Shown: positions 51,931 to 61,344, counted from the first letter of the stretch. The stretch is DNA of 64,000 bases from Nanosynbacter sp. (GCA_015257455.1 JABZKD010000003.1:1-64000); one strand, 5' to 3'. Notes: generated by a model not told the origin, from the sequence alone. Made by a program: numbers and translations.

Positions 51931-52815
51931 ATGAATAACAACAATAGCGAAGCACGTGAGATGAATTTTGATGATTCCAGCGAAAGTAGCCGGAATAACC
52001 CAGCTAACGAATGGAAATTGGTAGTTTCAAAAAAGAGGCTGCCCAATAATCATGGGAATGCAAAATTCAAAAAGCCTCAAAGAAAGTCCTACACTAATAT
52101 TGCTCACAGAGAAGCCTATATTGAAGAGCAGCTATCTAAGAAGATTGAGCCGAACTACGACCCAATCGATGCGGCAAAAATTTCTTACCCAATCGCCATC
52201 ATTAAGGGTAAATTACCGGAGGAAAAACGCATGAGACTCGACAAGAATGGCGTGCCTTGTGGCAAAGTAGAGGTGACGCCTTTTGTAGAAGATTTTTGGC
52301 TTCCTTATAAGAAGCAAATCAGACTCGACAAGAATGTCGATATTGCGATAATTCACTACGCCTTCGAATATAATGGGCAGTGGTACACTAAAATCTGTTT
52401 TCAGCTGAATAATCTCTACGATGAGCCGGTATTAAATAATGGTTCTGGCTACCTGTATCAGCAGTTAACCAAAAGAAATAAGCAAGTGAATCTCTTCGAG
52501 AGCCAAAATGATTCCAGCAAGGTTAAGATGACCTATGTGGCGCCATCTGAACTTGATGAGTTCATTAAGGAACTTAGACAGATGTCCCCCAACCATCGAG
52601 CCGAACGACTTGTACGTAAGACCGTACGCCCGACAACGGAAGAAATCGAAAAGATAGTATGCGATGCATCGCTACACTGTGCTAGAAAGCTTCTGGCTGA
52701 ATATATTAAATTCACCGGAAGAAAAGACATTAAATTTGTGACGTACAATACCTACAAACACAACGAAAATGAGATTCTGGAAGAGCTGGAGAAATCCGGC
52801 CAGATCAATTTCTAA
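51931..52815 (+). CDS. Cytoplasmic protein of unknown function
   Basis: 294 residues starting MNNNNSEAREMNF, with AAGGAG 9 nt upstream; upstream in-frame codons overlap the leader. The N-terminal 70 residues are polar and probably disordered; the rest mixes strands and helices with no membrane segment. No motif recognised. A TACAAT -10 lies near 51857, giving a leader of about 70 nt. Its isolated position between pnp and rpsO says little about its role. Confidence 0.72.
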   Translation: MNNNNSEAREMNFDDSSESSRNNPANEWKLVVSKKRLPNNHGNAKFKKPQRKSYTNIAHREAYIEEQLSKKIEPNYDPIDAAKISYPIAIIKGKLPEEKRMRLDKNGVPCGKVEVTPFVEDFWLPYKKQIRLDKNVDIAIIHYAFEYNGQWYTKICFQLNNLYDEPVLNNGSGYLYQQLTKRNKQVNLFESQNDSSKVKMTYVAPSELDEFIKELRQMSPNHRAERLVRKTVRPTTEEIEKIVCDASLHCARKLLAEYIKFTGRKDIKFVTYNTYKHNENEILEELEKSGQINF

Positions 52816-52890
52816 AATTATCTATGTTTCTAAACAAAATGGTATTTCTGAACACATGAGATTTTGTAACTACACACCTTTAATTTTATT

Positions 52891-52925
52891 CGAGGAGAGC
52901 TTTAGAAGTTCTCCTCTTTTTCTTG
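52891..52925 (+). terminator. Terminator of the unknown gene at 51931
   Basis: GAGGAGA / TCTCCTC stem with TTTTTCTT tail. Confidence 0.85.
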
Positions 52926-52959
52926 GCTTATTTTTTTGATTTTCGATAGATTTTAGACA

Positions 52960-52986
52960 CAAAAAAATACCCCCGAGGGGGTATTA
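52960..52986 (-). terminator. Terminator of rpsO
   Basis: Minus-strand AATACCCCC / GGGGGTATT with TTTTTTG tail. Confidence 0.85.
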
Positions 52987-52998
52987 ATTATTGACGTA

Positions 52999-53265
52999 TT
53001 ATTTACGTAGACCGAGTTTGGCAACTGTTGACTTGTAAAGCTCAAAATCAGTTTTCTCGAGGTACTTCAATAGACGTTTGCGGCGACCAACCATTTGCAT
53101 GAGTCCGCGACGAGCCATAAAATCGTGCTTATTCACCTTTACGTGCTCAGTGACTTCTTTGATACGCTCAGTCAAGATAGAAACTTGCACCTCTGGAGAA
53201 CCCACATCTTTTGCATTGCGAGCAGTGGCTTGAATGGCCTTAGCTTTGTTCTCTTTTGTAATCAT
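52999..53265 (-). CDS. rpsO: 30S ribosomal protein bS15
   Basis: 88 residues with the bS15 signature: NAKDVGSPEVQVSILTERI, HVKVNKHDFMARRGLMQMVGRRKRLLKYLEK. Complete and typical length. A TAAGAT -10 ends 9 nt before the ATG. Confidence 0.96.
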   Translation of the reverse strand: MITKENKAKAIQATARNAKDVGSPEVQVSILTERIKEVTEHVKVNKHDFMARRGLMQMVGRRKRLLKYLEKTDFELYKSTVAKLGLRK

Positions 53266-53313
53266 ATTGGTGCTATCTTAACATAAGAGAGCAGGAATTT
53301 CAAGAGGTTGAAT

Positions 53314-54075
53314 TTATTTTTCTAAATTTTCTGACATAAAATTGTCTAAGGTAACCGCGTCCTCAATTTTATATGGGCCGACTTGAATACGTCGAAGTGC
53401 TGTAAGGTAGGCAGAAGTGCCGAGTGATTTTCCGATATCCTCGCCCAGGGTGCGAATATAGGTACCAGAAGAGACGTGGGTGCGAATTTTAAGTGTAGGA
53501 TATTGATAATTGAGAATTTCTAGAGCATAGATTTCAACTTGACGGGAGGGCATTTCGATTTGCTTGCCCTCGCGAGCTAATTGATAGGCACGCTTACCGT
53601 TAATTTTAATGGCGGAAAAGGCAGGGAGAGTCTGAATAATTTGACCAAGGAAATTTCGACGGACCGTTTCAACCTCTTCTCTAGTCGGAATTCTCGTCAC
53701 CTCATGAGTGGTAATTTCACCCTCGGGATCACCGGTGGTACTGGATTTGCCAAGCTCGATAGTGGCCTCATACCATTTATCAAGCTTCAAAAAAGTGTCC
53801 GAAAGCTTAGTAGCCTTATGAGTCAAAATAATTAAGAGACCGGTGGCGAAAGGATCAAGAGTACCAGTGTGACCGACTTTTACCTTCTTCCCCTCCTGCT
53901 CACTAAGCTTTCGACGAATCCGAGCAACCACGCCAAAAGAAGTCATCTGGTCTGGCTTATCGATTAATAATATATCCGGATTTTGACACGGATCGAGATT
54001 GATGGATGATTCTGGATTTTCGGTATGACGATTGGTCTGAGGATTGGTCTGAGGTAAGTTTGGTTCTGAGTTCAT
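53314..54075 (-). CDS. truB: tRNA pseudouridine-55 synthase TruB
   Basis: 253 residues; makes pseudouridine 55 in the T loop. The catalytic Asp is in GHTGTLDPFATGLL, with DKPDQMTSFGVVARIRR before it and VSSGTYIRTLGEDIG after. The first ~30 residues are an Asn/Pro/Thr-rich extension. It starts 2 nt after the DHH-like gene, as in many bacteria where nrnA precedes truB. Confidence 0.95.
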   Translation of the reverse strand: MNSEPNLPQTNPQTNRHTENPESSINLDPCQNPDILLIDKPDQMTSFGVVARIRRKLSEQEGKKVKVGHTGTLDPFATGLLIILTHKATKLSDTFLKLDKWYEATIELGKSSTTGDPEGEITTHEVTRIPTREEVETVRRNFLGQIIQTLPAFSAIKINGKRAYQLAREGKQIEMPSRQVEIYALEILNYQYPTLKIRTHVSSGTYIRTLGEDIGKSLGTSAYLTALRRIQVGPYKIEDAVTLDNFMSENLEK

Positions 54076-54077
54076 TT

Positions 54078-56381
54078 TTACATTCCTGGAATATGAAAGG
54101 CGGTTGGGTCAATCTTAGCTGGTGCTGGTTCAGTTGACTCTTCTGGTTCTGGCGAGAAAATCGCAGCCGGTTCAGCAATTGGAGCGGCGGCCGGAGCGGT
54201 CGTATCGACTGGCTGAGAAATCAATGGAGATTCCGAAGCAAAAGTACGAAGTGGTGGTTCGGCTGGGGCTTCTAATGGAGCTGGGGCCGGAGCCGATACT
54301 GGAGCTAAGTCGGCAGGGATCGGGCCGGAAGCTACTGAGTTGATTGGAGCTTGATTAGCCTGAGCAGCCTCGGTGGCGGCAGCGGCCTGAGCAAAGAAAT
54401 CAACATCTGGAGTCGATGGAGCCTCTGGTGGCATTGGTGGCATCGGTGGCATTGGAGGCATTGACTGCGTCAGGTCGGCTGGGTTTGGATTAGCAAAATT
54501 TTGATCATTAACTAGCGGTTGATTCGGCATAGCGGCAGTATCAAAAATCACTGGAGCAGGAGGAACTGGAGGTACTGACTGTATTGGTTCCATAGGCTGT
54601 ACTGGTGGTACTGACTCGATAGGCTGTACTGGCTGTGTAAATTGAGTTGGTTCCACCGGAGTGGCCATTGGCGTAGACTGCATTGGCTCGACATATGGCA
54701 TGGATTGAGCTTGAGAGACTGGAGCAGTAAATTGCATCGGCTGGACAGGGGTGGACGGCTCAGAATATTGCATTGGTTGAATAGGAGTGGATGGTTCAGA
54801 ATATTGCATTGATAGGATAGACTGAACTGGTTGAATTGGCTGAGCCGGTTGAACTGACTGGATTGGCTGAACTGGAGCCGAATATTGCGCTGGCTGAGGT
54901 GTCGCAAGGTTTTGCGCAAAATTTAGTGGAGGAGTTGGCATGACTGGTGCCTGATAATTTGGCGTTTCATTAGTGTAGTTTGGCTGAGGCAAACTAGGTT
55001 CTGGGTTTTGGATGAAATTATTTTCCATCACGGCCGAGGCCGCGGCGGCGGCAGGATTAATTGGAGCCTGATAAACTGAAGCTTGCTGAGATTCAAGAGA
55101 CTGAGGGATTGGAGTCGACTGAGACTCGATCACCTGAGGCGCAGGAGTTGGCTGTGATTCGAAAGGCTGAGGGGTTGGAGCTGGTTGAGAGACTGGTTGA
55201 GGTTCTTGAGGTTGAGTTATTGGAGAAATTTGAGATTCAAAGGATTGAACAGCCGGAGTTGATTGAGACTCAAGAGGTTGACCATCAAGTGTTTGATTAA
55301 GATTCGGTTCAATTTCAATATAATCGAGGGGACTATCGGAAACCGAGATGGACTCTACGGGAGCTGAACCAACTGTAACAGCTGGGGTATCTGGAACAGC
55401 GGGTGTGACTAGGGCAGCTGGGGCAGTGGCAATAATAGATGTTTCCGGAGCTTGTACCGCTTCTAGTGCTTGGACTCCGTTCGAGACTTGAGCTTCGTTT
55501 GAGGCTTGGGTTTCAGCTGGAGTTTTAATTTTCTCCATAATTTGAGAAGAAATTAATTGTTGGTTGGCGCCAAAGGACATCAATTTCGAGGCAATCGACA
55601 TAGTGTTTGACGAGGTGCGTGGATTAGAAAAATGATCCGTAGAGGCCACGATACCAGTGAGAAGTGCGGTTGCAACCTGTTCGCTAAAGCTGGCTAACCC
55701 AAGTCTATCAGCCAGACCGACAATCATTTCAGAAATGGAGGAGACATTGGAATCCTGCCATTCGAGTTCAGCGAAACGACCTGGGGTATCGACGGTGAGG
55801 TTAATCGCAGTGGCATCATGCATAATGCGACCATATTCGGAAAGCGCTGGATCGATTTCATCACCGGAAATGACATTAAAACAAATAACTAGGTCGACAT
55901 TGTAGTCACCATGAGACATACTGAGGTCGGATTGGCCAATGGTAGCCTTGTACGGCGTAACATAGACTTTAACGAAATCACCTTCGATTTTATAGCTAAT
56001 ATGATCAACTTTATCCTTACTGAGAGCAATAATAAAATCCTGCAAACTATTGGTGGTTTTTTCAAAAGTTTCTTCTGGTTTCAAAAATTGCAAAACATTT
56101 GGCACCTGGCCGGAAAAGATCGCCGTAACATGCTTACGCATAGTGTCAAGAATCATGGCAAGACCGAGCGCGGCGGAAATTTCATCGATATTCGGATTTT
56201 TGGAAAGCGCAATCAAAATATTTTCACTGGCTTTGATTTTTTCGACCACCCGGTTAGTAATATTACTGATATCATCAAGAGCCGGCAGTTCGCCAGCTTC
56301 GGCATTTTTAATGGCATTAGTGACACTACTACCAAGTTTAGGATTAATAGGTGAATTTGAATTTTGATTATTTGTTTGCAT
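54078..56381 (-). CDS. Degenerate DHH-family (NrnA-like) protein with long Pro/Gln-rich tail
   Basis: 767 residues. The N-terminal ~280 residues look like a DHH phosphoesterase (NILIALSKNPNIDEISAALGLAMIL, DLVICFNV, TALLTGIVASTDHF), but the metal-binding DHH and NPDGDA motifs are degraded: SKNPNIDEI replaces SHxNPDGDA. The remaining ~480 residues are low-complexity with repeats such as QPIQPVQ and EPSTPIQPMQ. Position before truB matches nrnA. Probably a non-catalytic nucleotide- or RNA-binding scaffold, though that is inference. Confidence 0.7.
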   Translation of the reverse strand: MQTNNQNSNSPINPKLGSSVTNAIKNAEAGELPALDDISNITNRVVEKIKASENILIALSKNPNIDEISAALGLAMILDTMRKHVTAIFSGQVPNVLQFLKPEETFEKTTNSLQDFIIALSKDKVDHISYKIEGDFVKVYVTPYKATIGQSDLSMSHGDYNVDLVICFNVISGDEIDPALSEYGRIMHDATAINLTVDTPGRFAELEWQDSNVSSISEMIVGLADRLGLASFSEQVATALLTGIVASTDHFSNPRTSSNTMSIASKLMSFGANQQLISSQIMEKIKTPAETQASNEAQVSNGVQALEAVQAPETSIIATAPAALVTPAVPDTPAVTVGSAPVESISVSDSPLDYIEIEPNLNQTLDGQPLESQSTPAVQSFESQISPITQPQEPQPVSQPAPTPQPFESQPTPAPQVIESQSTPIPQSLESQQASVYQAPINPAAAAASAVMENNFIQNPEPSLPQPNYTNETPNYQAPVMPTPPLNFAQNLATPQPAQYSAPVQPIQSVQPAQPIQPVQSILSMQYSEPSTPIQPMQYSEPSTPVQPMQFTAPVSQAQSMPYVEPMQSTPMATPVEPTQFTQPVQPIESVPPVQPMEPIQSVPPVPPAPVIFDTAAMPNQPLVNDQNFANPNPADLTQSMPPMPPMPPMPPEAPSTPDVDFFAQAAAATEAAQANQAPINSVASGPIPADLAPVSAPAPAPLEAPAEPPLRTFASESPLISQPVDTTAPAAAPIAEPAAIFSPEPEESTEPAPAKIDPTAFHIPGM

Positions 56382-56425
56382 TTTTGACTCTTTTCCTCTT
56401 AAAATATAACATAATCATCTTGGGG

Positions 56426-56453
56426 TTGCAAGGAAAACTAACACGGTTATAAT
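56426..56453 (+). promoter_or_regulatory. Promoter of mutM-holA (leaderless)
   Basis: TTGCAA, 16-nt spacer, TATAAT; the -10 ends 6 nt before the mutM ATG at 56460. Confidence 0.8.
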
Positions 56454-56459
56454 AGAGGT

Positions 56460-57413
56460 ATGCCGGAGTTACCAGAAGTTGAAACAATCCTCAGGGGGGT
56501 TTTGAAATTTACTAAACATAAATCTGTAGGAAAAGTCAAAATTAGTTCCCTCTCCTCCTTTTTGGGGCCGAAAGAATTAATCGAAGGACAAAAAATTATA
56601 GGCATACGCCGATTCGGTAAAGCCTTGATTTTTGATTTTGAAAACGGCGTTTCAATGATGGTACATCTGAGAATGACCGGGCAATTAATTTATCGGAATC
56701 TGGGGACCGAATCTGGAAAAGATTTTGTCAAAATGATTTCGCAAGGTGATTTTAAGACGGAATTATTCGACAAGGATGGGTTTTCGGGCGGACATCCGAG
56801 CGAAAGTTTTTATGGCGGTTTGCCGAACAAACAGACGCGCGTAGAATTTGAGATTTGTGATAAAGATTATTCTGGTGAATTAGAGCAAATCGGTACACTT
56901 TATTTTAACGATCAGAGAAAATTTGGTTTTTGTAAGGTCCTAGAAACTAGCGAAGTTATGAATGAACCTTTTATCAAGAAGCTTGCCAAAGAGCCGTGGG
57001 ATATGACGGACGAAGAATTTAAAAAGAATTTGATGCGACACAAAAAAGCTTTGATTAAGCCGACGATTCTAGACCAAACAGTGGTCTGTGGTTTGGGGAA
57101 TATCTACGTCGACGAATCACTTTATTTTGCCAAAATTCATCCGGAACGTATCGTGGAAAGTTTGACCGATGAAGAAATCCATGAACTTTTGGTTGGTGCG
57201 CGCACGGTGATGCAAAATTCAATTGATTCAGGTGGTAGCACTATGGCAACCTACGTGAAAGCGGACGGCACTAAGGGTGATTATCTAACCAAGTTTGCCA
57301 AAGTTTTTCGTCGGGAAGGAGAACCGTGCGAAAGGTGCGGTACAGAAATTATTAAAATTAAAGTGGCGGGGCGTGGCACACATCTTTGTCCGCATTGTCA
57401 AAAGAAATTTTAG
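56460..57413 (+). CDS. mutM: Formamidopyrimidine-DNA glycosylase (Fpg/MutM)
   Basis: 317 residues; excises oxidised purines such as 8-oxoguanine and nicks the AP site. It begins PELPEVET with the catalytic Pro1 and Glu2 after Met removal; it has the H2TH region (GLGNIYVDESLYFAKIHPE) and a C-terminal zinc finger (CERCG and CPHCQKK). An insertion of about 30 residues sits near 95-125. Predicted leaderless. Confidence 0.95.
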   Translation: MPELPEVETILRGVLKFTKHKSVGKVKISSLSSFLGPKELIEGQKIIGIRRFGKALIFDFENGVSMMVHLRMTGQLIYRNLGTESGKDFVKMISQGDFKTELFDKDGFSGGHPSESFYGGLPNKQTRVEFEICDKDYSGELEQIGTLYFNDQRKFGFCKVLETSEVMNEPFIKKLAKEPWDMTDEEFKKNLMRHKKALIKPTILDQTVVCGLGNIYVDESLYFAKIHPERIVESLTDEEIHELLVGARTVMQNSIDSGGSTMATYVKADGTKGDYLTKFAKVFRREGEPCERCGTEIIKIKVAGRGTHLCPHCQKKF

Positions 57414-57420
57414 GATATAA

Positions 57421-58062
57421 ATGATTTATATTTTTGACGGAGAGGATCGCAAAAAAGCTGAACAAAAAGCTCGGATGATTTTGGGCGAAAAAATCGAAAT
57501 TATCGATGCGGATAATATTGATCGAGCCGAGCTGGAATCAATTTTTCTCGGTGTGACATTTTTTGAAGCAGAACGTCGGATCTTGATTAAGGATTTATTT
57601 TTGAAAAAAGATTTGGTGGAGAAGCTACCGAGCTTAATTAATACGCCACATAAAATTGTATTGCTTGAAACCAAATTAGATAAGCGTGGGGCAGTTTATA
57701 AAGAATTAGTGAAGCTCGCGAAAATCAATAAGGAGATTCGGTTCGAAACTTTTGCCGCAGCCGAACAGGCGGTGGATCGTAATGCGGTGTTTCGAATTTT
57801 TGATTTGGCCATGACGGACGGCAGGCGCGCGGTAAAAAATCTGCAAGCAATCGAGGCGGATAATGACCCATATGCGACGATTGGAGCTTGGACGAAAAAG
57901 GCTTGTGACTTGCTAGAGCGTAATCCGCAAAAAGCCCGTGCTATCCTGAAGGAATTAGCGAAGATTGATGTTTTAGTGAAATCTACCGATTTTAGTAAAG
58001 AACCCTGGACACTGCTCGAGGGATTTCTACTGAGAATTTCTAAGGATTCTGCTGAATTCTAA
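57421..58062 (+). CDS. holA: DNA polymerase III delta subunit-like protein (short)
   Basis: 213 residues resembling HolA: MIYIFDGEDRKKAEQKA, LFLKKDLVEKLPSLI, KIVLLETKLDKR and RNAVFRIFDLAMTDGRRAVKNL. HolA is normally near 340 residues, so part of the fold is reduced. It opens the clamp in the clamp-loader complex. It lies 7 nt after mutM and next to rpsT, a common neighbour of holA, which supports the call. Its 3' end is tandemly duplicated. Confidence 0.75.
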   Translation: MIYIFDGEDRKKAEQKARMILGEKIEIIDADNIDRAELESIFLGVTFFEAERRILIKDLFLKKDLVEKLPSLINTPHKIVLLETKLDKRGAVYKELVKLAKINKEIRFETFAAAEQAVDRNAVFRIFDLAMTDGRRAVKNLQAIEADNDPYATIGAWTKKACDLLERNPQKARAILKELAKIDVLVKSTDFSKEPWTLLEGFLLRISKDSAEF

Positions 58063-58103
58063 TTTCCTACTGAAAGTTTCTAAGGATTCCACTGAATCCT
58101 AAA
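58024..58103 (+). repeat. 40-bp tandem duplication across the holA stop
   Basis: CTACTGARARTTTCTAAGGA and its continuation TTCYRCTGAATYCTAA occur at 58027 and again exactly 40 nt later at 58067. The first copy contains the TAA stop. Confidence 0.85.
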
Positions 58104-58119
58104 ATAAAAAATCTAAATC

Positions 58120-58146
58120 AAAAAAGACCTCCGAAGAGGTCTTTTT
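58120..58146. terminator. Bidirectional terminator between holA and rpsT
   Basis: AAAAAGACCTC-CGAA-GAGGTCTTTTT. Confidence 0.9.
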
Positions 58147-58147
58147 A

Positions 58148-58498
58148 CTAAACAGCTTTTTTAGTACTCTTCTTAGCGGTAGTCTTTTTGGCGACAGTCT
58201 TTTTTGCAGTAGCCTTCTTAGCGGTAGCTTTTTTGGCAGTGGTTTCTACCTTGGCGCCATTAGAAGTCTTAGCAATTTTCACCAAGCTAGCCTTACGACG
58301 AGAAGCGGTATTCTTCTTGATGAGGCCTTTTTTAGCAGCCTTGTCATATTCAGATTGAGCTTTGGAAAGATTCTCAGCAGTTGGGTTAGCTTTGAAAGCT
58401 TTAAGAGCGTTCTTGATGAACTTCTTAATCTGTTGATTCTTTGCAGTGCGTTTGACTGCTTGACGAGCTGCCTTTTTTGCAGATTTGATAATCGGCAT
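58148..58498 (-). CDS. rpsT: 30S ribosomal protein bS20 with basic tail
   Basis: 116 residues. The core MPIIKSAKKAARQAVKRTAKNQQIK, AAKKGLIKKNTASRRKASLVK matches bS20 (about 85 residues); the last ~30 residues are Lys/Ala/Thr repeats (KKATAKKTVAKKTTAKK), an extension resembling histone H1-like tails. An AGGAAA site precedes the ATG. Confidence 0.94.
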   Translation of the reverse strand: MPIIKSAKKAARQAVKRTAKNQQIKKFIKNALKAFKANPTAENLSKAQSEYDKAAKKGLIKKNTASRRKASLVKIAKTSNGAKVETTAKKATAKKATAKKTVAKKTTAKKSTKKAV

Positions 58499-58567
58499 TA
58501 TAGTTTCCTGTTTAAAACGATTTAATGATTAATATACTTGTGAAATATTATACATGATTTTCATAGA

Positions 58568-58596
58568 TTGTAAAGATGGGGGCCAGAGTCTATAAT
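58568..58596 (+). promoter_or_regulatory. Promoter of uppP (leaderless)
   Basis: TTGTAA, 17-nt spacer, TATAAT; the -10 ends 6 nt before ATG 58603. Confidence 0.75.
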
Positions 58597-58602
58597 AAAA
58601 AT

Positions 58603-59412
58603 ATGAACATTTTAGAATCGACCGTCTTAGGTCTTGTACAAGGTATTACTGAATTTATCCCAGTGTCCTCCTCTGGACATCTCGAAATCACGCAGCGCAT
58701 TTTGGGTGCGGGTGGACGCGCGGAAGATTTTCATTTCTTTTTGGAATTAATTAATTTTGGTACGCTTTTTGCGTTACTTTTCTACTATCGTCAAACGATT
58801 TGGGAAATTTTACAACGTGTGTTTGTGAAAAAAGATTATAAATTAGCGCTAAATATCTTGATTACCTCAATCCCAGCTGGCATCATTGGCTTGATTCTAT
58901 CGAAAGTAATCGAAAAATTACCGTTCTTCTCGAGTCTCGCTACGATTGGCTTTGCCATGGGTTTTGTCGGATTAATTATGATTTTCGTGAATAAATTACC
59001 GCACTTATCGAAACTAAAAGATGAGAATGAATTGACTCCGGGCCGCGCTTTGGCGATTGGTTTAGCACAGACTTTCGCCTTGATTCCTGGGGTTTCCCGT
59101 TCTGGCTCGACCATTATTACTGGCCGCGTGATGGGGCTTGATTCGAAGTCGGCAGCTAAATATTCCTTCCTAGCAAGCCTGCCAATCATGATTGCAGTCT
59201 GTGGTAAATCCCTGCTTTCAAGTTCTTCGAGGGCTTATATTACCAGCAATTTAGGCATGCTTTTACTTTCAAACTTAGTAGCTTTTATTTCTGGTTTGAT
59301 TGCATTACAGATTGTAATGAAATACTTCAAGAAAGAAAAATCAATCCCAAGCTTCGGTATTTACCGCGTGATTTTATCTCTTGGAATTTTCGCCGCATTA
59401 CTACTATTCTAA
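58603..59412 (+). CDS. uppP: Undecaprenyl-diphosphatase UppP/BacA
   Basis: 269-residue integral membrane phosphatase recycling the C55 lipid carrier for peptidoglycan. Catalytic motifs are GLVQGITEFIPVSSSGHLEI near the N-terminus and LIPGVSRSGSTIITGRVMG in the second half; seven or eight transmembrane helices. The upstream promoter fixes the start at MNILEST rather than 9 codons earlier. Confidence 0.96.
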   Translation: MNILESTVLGLVQGITEFIPVSSSGHLEITQRILGAGGRAEDFHFFLELINFGTLFALLFYYRQTIWEILQRVFVKKDYKLALNILITSIPAGIIGLILSKVIEKLPFFSSLATIGFAMGFVGLIMIFVNKLPHLSKLKDENELTPGRALAIGLAQTFALIPGVSRSGSTIITGRVMGLDSKSAAKYSFLASLPIMIAVCGKSLLSSSSRAYITSNLGMLLLSNLVAFISGLIALQIVMKYFKKEKSIPSFGIYRVILSLGIFAALLLF

Positions 59413-59424
59413 AAGATTCTACCT

Positions 59425-59453
59425 AAAAAATCCGGCGTATGGCCGGATTTTTA
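59425..59453 (+). terminator. Terminator of uppP
   Basis: AATCCGGC-GTAT-GGCCGGATT stem with TTTATTT; the 3' arm with its T-tract is copied once more near 59472-59495. Confidence 0.8.
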
Positions 59454-59526
59454 TTTGCTTTGATTTTGGTTTTTTAAAGCCGGATTTTTATTTCCTTTAA
59501 TTTCGAGGTCGGAATTTAGTTTGCCT

Positions 59527-61290
59527 CTATTCCTCATCCTCTATGATTTGGAGGTGAGCTTCTTCAAGCTGGATTGGATCGACGACGGATGGTGAACTCA
59601 TCATAAGATCGACACCAGAACCATTCTTCGGGAAGGCCACGATATCACGGATATTTTTATTGTCATTTAAGACCATGAAGATACGTTCGATACCAAAGGC
59701 GCAGCCAGCGTGTGGAGGAGCGCCAAACTTAAAGGCATTCAACATACCACCAAAACGAGCTTCAACGTATTTCTCATCGTAACCGAGAATACCGAAGACT
59801 TTATACATTACTTCTGGGCTGTGATTACGTACGGCACCAGAACAAATTTCAAAACCATTCATCACCATATCGTATTGATCGGCGACAATGGCAAGCTTTT
59901 CCGCGTCAGTCTCGGCGGCTTCGAGAGTCTTAAGTCCACCTTTTGGCATAGAGAATGGGTTGTGACCGAAGTCTAATTTGTTTTTGCCTTCATCCCATTC
60001 ATAGAATGGAAAATCCACAATCCAGCAAAGTGCGACAACGTTATCATCCTTCAAATTAAAGTGATCAGCAAAGGCGATACGAAGTTGACCGAGAACTTTA
60101 TTTACTTTTGAGAGTGAATCGGCGCCAAAGAAAACTGCATCGCCATTCTCCGCTCCAGTGAGTTCTTTAATTTTAGCTAATTCAGTTTCAGTAAGGAATT
60201 TAGCGATTGGACTTTTCACTTCATCATTTTCATAGATGATGTAAGCCAGACCACCCGCGCCAAGCTTACGAGCTTTTTCAGTGAAATTATCAATTTGGGA
60301 GCGCGAAAGGGTGGCGCCATTTTTTACACAAATAGCCTTGACAGATTTGGTCTGGAAGACCTTAAAGGCAGTATCTTTCAAGGCTTCTTTTAGATCAATT
60401 AATTCCATGCCATAACGAAGATCTGGCTTATCAACACCAAAACGATTCATAGCTTCCTGATACGGAATACGTGGAATTTCTTCTGAGAGTAATTTCTTGT
60501 GAGCAAAATTGGTAACCAAAGATTTAATCAATGGTTCCATAGTGGTGCGAACTACTTCACCCTCTTCCACGAAAGACATCTCGAGATCGAGTTGGTAGAA
60601 GTCACCATAAAGACGGTCGGCGCGTGGGTCCTCATCGCGGAAACATGGAGCGATTTGATAATAACGAGGAATTCCACCAACCATTAAAAGTTGTTTAAAC
60701 TGTTGGGGAGCTTGAGGTAAGGCATAAAACTGTCCTGGACGAAGTCTGGATGGTACGAGAAAATCACGTGCGCCTTCTGGGCTAGAGTTAGCTAAAATTG
60801 GCGTAGTGACTTCGATAAAATCGTGGGCTTCCATATAATCACGCATGAAGTGATAAAATTCCGCACGACGACGCAAGGTATGAAGCATACTTGGACGACG
60901 GAGATCAAGATAACGATATTTAAGACGAAGCTCTTCGCCAGATTCCACACCATCGTCATGGGTATTAACCGGCAAAGGTTCAGAACGGTTTAAGAGTTCC
61001 AGTGAGTCGACCACTAATTCAATGTCGCCCGTAGCAATATGAGGATTACGAAGAGCAGGGTCGCGCTCACGAATTAGACCAGTAGCCGAAATGACAAATT
61101 CATCGCGCAAACTTTCGGCGATGGCAAAATTTTCAGCATTTTCCGGGGTAATCACTAGCTGAATAATCCCCTCGTGGTCACGTAAGTCAATGAAGATTAA
61201 CCCACCGTGATCACGCCTAGAATTTACCCAACCAGAGACTGTAACATGTTGATTGATTTGTTGTTTTAGTTCTCCAGACAGTTTTCTCAT
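59527..61290 (-). CDS. aspS: Aspartyl-tRNA synthetase, probably non-discriminating
   Basis: 587 residues, bacterial type: N-terminal OB fold, catalytic motif 2 (CFRDEDPRADR), internal GAD insertion and motif 3 (FGIERIFMVL). The anticodon-domain loop reads RRDHGGLIFIDLRD with His where discriminating enzymes such as E. coli have Leu, the pattern of enzymes that also charge tRNA-Asn; that implies GatCAB elsewhere. The -10 TATAAT (61303-61298) ends 7 nt before the ATG, predicting a leaderless mRNA. Confidence 0.94.
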   Translation of the reverse strand: MRKLSGELKQQINQHVTVSGWVNSRRDHGGLIFIDLRDHEGIIQLVITPENAENFAIAESLRDEFVISATGLIRERDPALRNPHIATGDIELVVDSLELLNRSEPLPVNTHDDGVESGEELRLKYRYLDLRRPSMLHTLRRRAEFYHFMRDYMEAHDFIEVTTPILANSSPEGARDFLVPSRLRPGQFYALPQAPQQFKQLLMVGGIPRYYQIAPCFRDEDPRADRLYGDFYQLDLEMSFVEEGEVVRTTMEPLIKSLVTNFAHKKLLSEEIPRIPYQEAMNRFGVDKPDLRYGMELIDLKEALKDTAFKVFQTKSVKAICVKNGATLSRSQIDNFTEKARKLGAGGLAYIIYENDEVKSPIAKFLTETELAKIKELTGAENGDAVFFGADSLSKVNKVLGQLRIAFADHFNLKDDNVVALCWIVDFPFYEWDEGKNKLDFGHNPFSMPKGGLKTLEAAETDAEKLAIVADQYDMVMNGFEICSGAVRNHSPEVMYKVFGILGYDEKYVEARFGGMLNAFKFGAPPHAGCAFGIERIFMVLNDNKNIRDIVAFPKNGSGVDLMMSSPSVVDPIQLEEAHLQIIEDEE

Positions 61291-61344
61291 AATCTCTATT
61301 ATAACATAATAAACCAGTCAACTTTTCAAATTATATAATCAAGA

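Noticed and set aside
54400..55300. Repeat array resembling CRISPR or minisatellite
   Set aside because: The repeats are in frame, degenerate and encode the Pro/Gln-rich tail of the DHH-like protein; no regular spacers.
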